Assembly (NCBI GenBank): GCA_033239525.1
Contig: BSYO01000004.1
Span: forward strand, 22,296,037-22,360,036
DNA: 64,000 nucleotides
Reading direction: 5' to 3'
From: Nepenthes gracilis
Lineage: Eukaryota > Streptophyta > Magnoliopsida > Caryophyllales > Nepenthaceae
The notes beneath the pieces were generated by a model, which made no database searches, was not told the origin of the DNA, and saw only the letters and a list, made by a program, of their open reading frames with translations. How positions within the stretch are numbered: position 1 is the first letter of the stretch; every line of letters starts with the position of its first letter. Shown here in pieces: positions 61,561 through 64,000 of the stretch. The position numbers and the translations under genes are program-made.

Positions 61561-62100
61561 GACCTCGAATGGGCTTTTAATGGAGGAATGTCATAAATAA
61601 CTCCATTTTAAGGAAGGAATCGGGTCCAGCATTATTTTGATTATTTTTTAGTCTTTTGGCTTTGAAATGATGGCTGTAATTTTATTAAAAGTTCAAAAAA
61701 GGTATTTAATGGGGTATGAGTAATAATTTCGAGGGCATACCATGGAGGCGTTTTTGAAAACAGCATATTTCTTAAACATTTTAATAATATAATGTCTTGC
61801 CTTGAAAAGTGGCAAGTGAGTGATAAAGTCCATGGAGATTAGACGTATATAAAAACTTGTTGATAATAAGATAAAGTGATGTAGTCTCTAAAAATATTTC
61901 CAAATATCATTCTTATGATACTCATGCAAGATAAGGTCTTTGAATGATTGGGGGAATGAAGACTCGTCCCAAGAAGACCAAGCCATCACACCGTTATTGT
62001 CAAAGTCCCTAGGCCGATCCCCATCACGGACATGAAGTCCGAATGAATGCCGCCATAAAATTAACGGAGATCACCAAGAGTGCTATAACAGCAGGGTGGG
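61561..62100. other. Rearranged segment where the Gypsy integrase core should be
   Basis: The expected zinc-binding and catalytic core of integrase (normally close to 1 kb) is not readable. The stretch is shorter, partly AT-rich (61620-61920) and shows no domain, so the core has been deleted or replaced. Confidence 0.55.
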
Positions 62101-63618
62101 AGGCGCAAAGAGCATGACAAGCCCCTCCTCGCGACCTAGAAAGTCCATCTCATGGGCAATTGTCCTGCCCGGCTTGTAGATGATCTCAAAATCATATCCC
62201 AACAGTTTGGTGAGCCATCATTTTGCTGTTCGGGGTGTGAACGGTTTTGATTTAAGAGAGCCTTGAGTGGTAAGTGATTAGTTTGCACGCGGAAGTGGGT
62301 GCCCAGCAGATATGGGCGCCATTTCTTGATGGATTCGGAGATAGCAAATAGCTCCCGTATATACGCAAAGGCACCTTGCAGTCGGGGACTAGGCTATTTG
62401 CTGAAGAAGGCAATGGGGTGTCACGCTTGGAGGAGCACAGTGCCAATGCCATGTCCCGAGGCATCTGTTTGAATGGTGAACGGTTTGGAGTAGTCGGGTA
62501 GGGCCGAGACGGAGTCGTTGAGGGCAGCTTGAGGGCCAGAAGGCTGCGGTGGCTTCACGGACCAAACAAAGGCATCCTTCCTCAACACCAAGCGTGAGTG
62601 GTGTAGCAATTTGGGCATACATACGGCGACGAATCACGATAATAACCGCCAAACCCAAGAATCCCCGAGTCATTTTGATATTTGTGTGTGTCGCTGGGTT
62701 CATTGCGCAATTTTGGCAGGATCAACTTCAACCCTTGGAGCCGATACAATGTGTCCCAAGTAGGCGATAGATGTTTGCTCGAACTGCGCATTTCCGCGCT
62801 TAACATAAAAACCTAGTCCCTCGAATCCTGAGGACACGCTCCACATGAGCACAATGTCTTTGCTCCCGGTTAGGGCTATAAATCAAGATGTCGTCAAAGA
62901 ATACTAACACAAACTTCTGGAGAACTGAATGGAAAATGTTATTCATTTTGGATTGGAAGGTGGACGGTGCGTTGGTCAAGCCAAAAGGTATCACTAAAAA
63001 CTCATAGTGACCCTCATGTGTTCTAAAAGCTGTCTTATGGACATTAGCTGAATGCACCCTGATCTGGTGGTACCTAGATCGCAAATCCAGCTTTGAGAAC
63101 ACCCGTGCCCTATGTAACTCATCCAAGAGCTCATCCACGGTTGGAATGGGGAATCGATCCTTGATGGTGACCGCGTTGAGAGCGCGTTAATCTACACAAA
63201 AACCGCCCATTACCATCTTTTTCTTGACTAACAAAAACTCGGGATAAGAAGGGGCTCGACTCAAGTCAATTATGCCTTCAGCAATCATTTCACGGATCAG
63301 CTGCTCCATTTCAGTTTTCTGGAAGTGGGGGTATCGATAAGGCCTAACATTCACGAGTTCGGTTTGTGGGGTGAGAGGGATGCGATGGTCTGTGGAGCGG
63401 GGTGGAGGTAGGCCATGTGGTAGCTCAAATATCTCGGTGAAGGAATTGATAATTAGGGTGAGTTTCTGGACATTTTGTGGATCGGTAGCTGATGTAAGCT
63501 TGGTGCAATCTAGTGGAGTCGATTGCGGAGAAGGGTCCCGTGTAGACTGCATAGTGAGGTGGAAATATGAAGCCACTGAATGGGTGGATTCTTCCCTTCT
63601 CAATTGCCCCAATGTCAT
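62100..63618 (-). pseudogene. Gypsy reverse transcriptase and RNase H remnant
   Basis: Minus strand, in order: DHRIPLTPQTELVNVRPYRY and FLLVKKKM (63187-63560); then [35 protein letters not shown] and the polymerase core [13 protein letters not shown], with its FDD triad, within 62800-63138; RNase H begins with FTIQTDASGHGIGTVLLQ (about 62421-62500); and KLLGYDFEIIYKPG near 62165-62205 joins RNase H to integrase. Stops and frame changes separate the pieces. Confidence 0.88.
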
Positions 63619-63997
63619 GGTGGTTACCGAAGCCAGGGCAAGCCGTGCAGTGTGAGCCTGGTGCCAGAGTAATCAAAACTCATCTGGAGGGACCGATAAT
63701 CAAATACCACTAGGCCGATTGTGGCCAACCATTGAACTCCCAACACCAAATCAGCCCCGTAGATGGGTAACAGATAAAGTTCAACAAGACAAATAAATAA
63801 TGACCTGTGGTGACTTCCACCTTCAAATGTAATCCTTCACAACTAAAAGAAGCCCCATTGCCTTTGTGACGTTCCTGGTGACAAGAGGGTTCAATGGGGA
63901 GGCCAAGATACTTGGCCATACGGGTTTTGGAGTAAGTTATGAGTGGAACCACCATCCCACGAGGATGACTGCGGCTCCCGGAGATGGAGCCTTGCAA
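63619..63997 (-). pseudogene. Gypsy protease-region remnant
   Basis: Minus strand, frame-changed: VEVTTGHYLFVLLNF, then a piece reading roughly LPIYGADLVLGVQWLATIG near 63715-63770, which is the end of the retroviral-type aspartic protease domain, followed by VVFDYRSLQMSFDYSG near 63680. The catalytic Asp region lies at or beyond the window edge. Confidence 0.7.
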
Positions 63998-64000
63998 ACC

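Larger units (their letters stand above)
60240..64000 (-). mobile_element. Degenerate Gypsy (Ty3-type) LTR retrotransposon, minus strand, running off the window
   Basis: Reading the minus strand from 64000 downward gives protease-like, reverse transcriptase, RNase H and the C-terminal end of integrase, followed by an LTR at 60240-61164. The order is that of Ty3/Gypsy, and the FNLEDKV ending resembles chromovirus-type elements. Several stops and frame shifts mark it as dead. The 5' part lies outside the window, so the target duplication cannot be checked. Confidence 0.85.

Overview
This is nuclear DNA from a flowering plant, most likely a dicot. The genes have many GT..AG introns, the spacers and introns are very AT-rich, plant-specific gene families are present, and decayed LTR retrotransposons are common. 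I cannot name the species. I found no CRISPR array, operon, tRNA or rRNA gene, or sign of bacterial or organellar DNA.

Four protein-coding genes can be rebuilt exon by exon, all on the + strand. (1) 2009-23242: a six-exon gene for a 240-residue Mini-RNase III-like protein, probably plastid-targeted. Its introns are swollen to about 20 kb by transposon debris. (2) 37157-47303: a 19-exon beta-galactosidase (GH35, 851 aa) with signal peptide, both catalytic glutamates and a C-terminal galactose-binding lectin domain. (3) 48991-53841: a five-exon gene for a 358-residue protein of unknown function with a hydrophobic N-terminal segment, a polybasic stretch and a conserved coiled-coil C-terminal half. 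(4) 56591-59848: a two-exon TRICHOME BIREFRINGENCE-LIKE (TBL) polysaccharide O-acetyltransferase of 414 aa. The beta-galactosidase and the TBL protein both act on cell-wall polysaccharides, one in the wall and one in the Golgi. The four genes otherwise share no evident pathway.

Mobile DNA: intron 3 of gene 1 carries an old Copia element (about 11.6-18.8 kb). A 1.68 kb Gypsy-type solo LTR (16405-18086), with a near-perfect 5-bp target duplication, sits inside its reverse transcriptase/RNase H region. Intron 4 of gene 1 holds a Gypsy gag fragment. Intron 6 of gene 2 holds a roughly 470-bp solo LTR. The right end (60.2-64.0 kb) is a minus-strand Gypsy element with protease, reverse transcriptase and RNase H remnants, a collapsed integrase region and its 3' LTR. 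A short dispersed repeat family recurs in introns of all four genes.

The gene-poor middle (23.7-36.7 kb) is mostly AT-rich spacer broken by three islands: an LTR-like block at 29.28-30.60 kb with six W-box cores in its first 300 bp, an exact-period 377-bp tandem duplication at 31.34-32.09 kb, and a GC-richer repeat-bearing block at 33.7-35.07 kb. No undescribed multi-gene system is evident. The best leads are a double Trp-to-Leu change in the TBL catalytic motif, the uncharacterised membrane/coiled-coil protein, the intron-dwelling repeat family and the W-box-rich LTR-like block.
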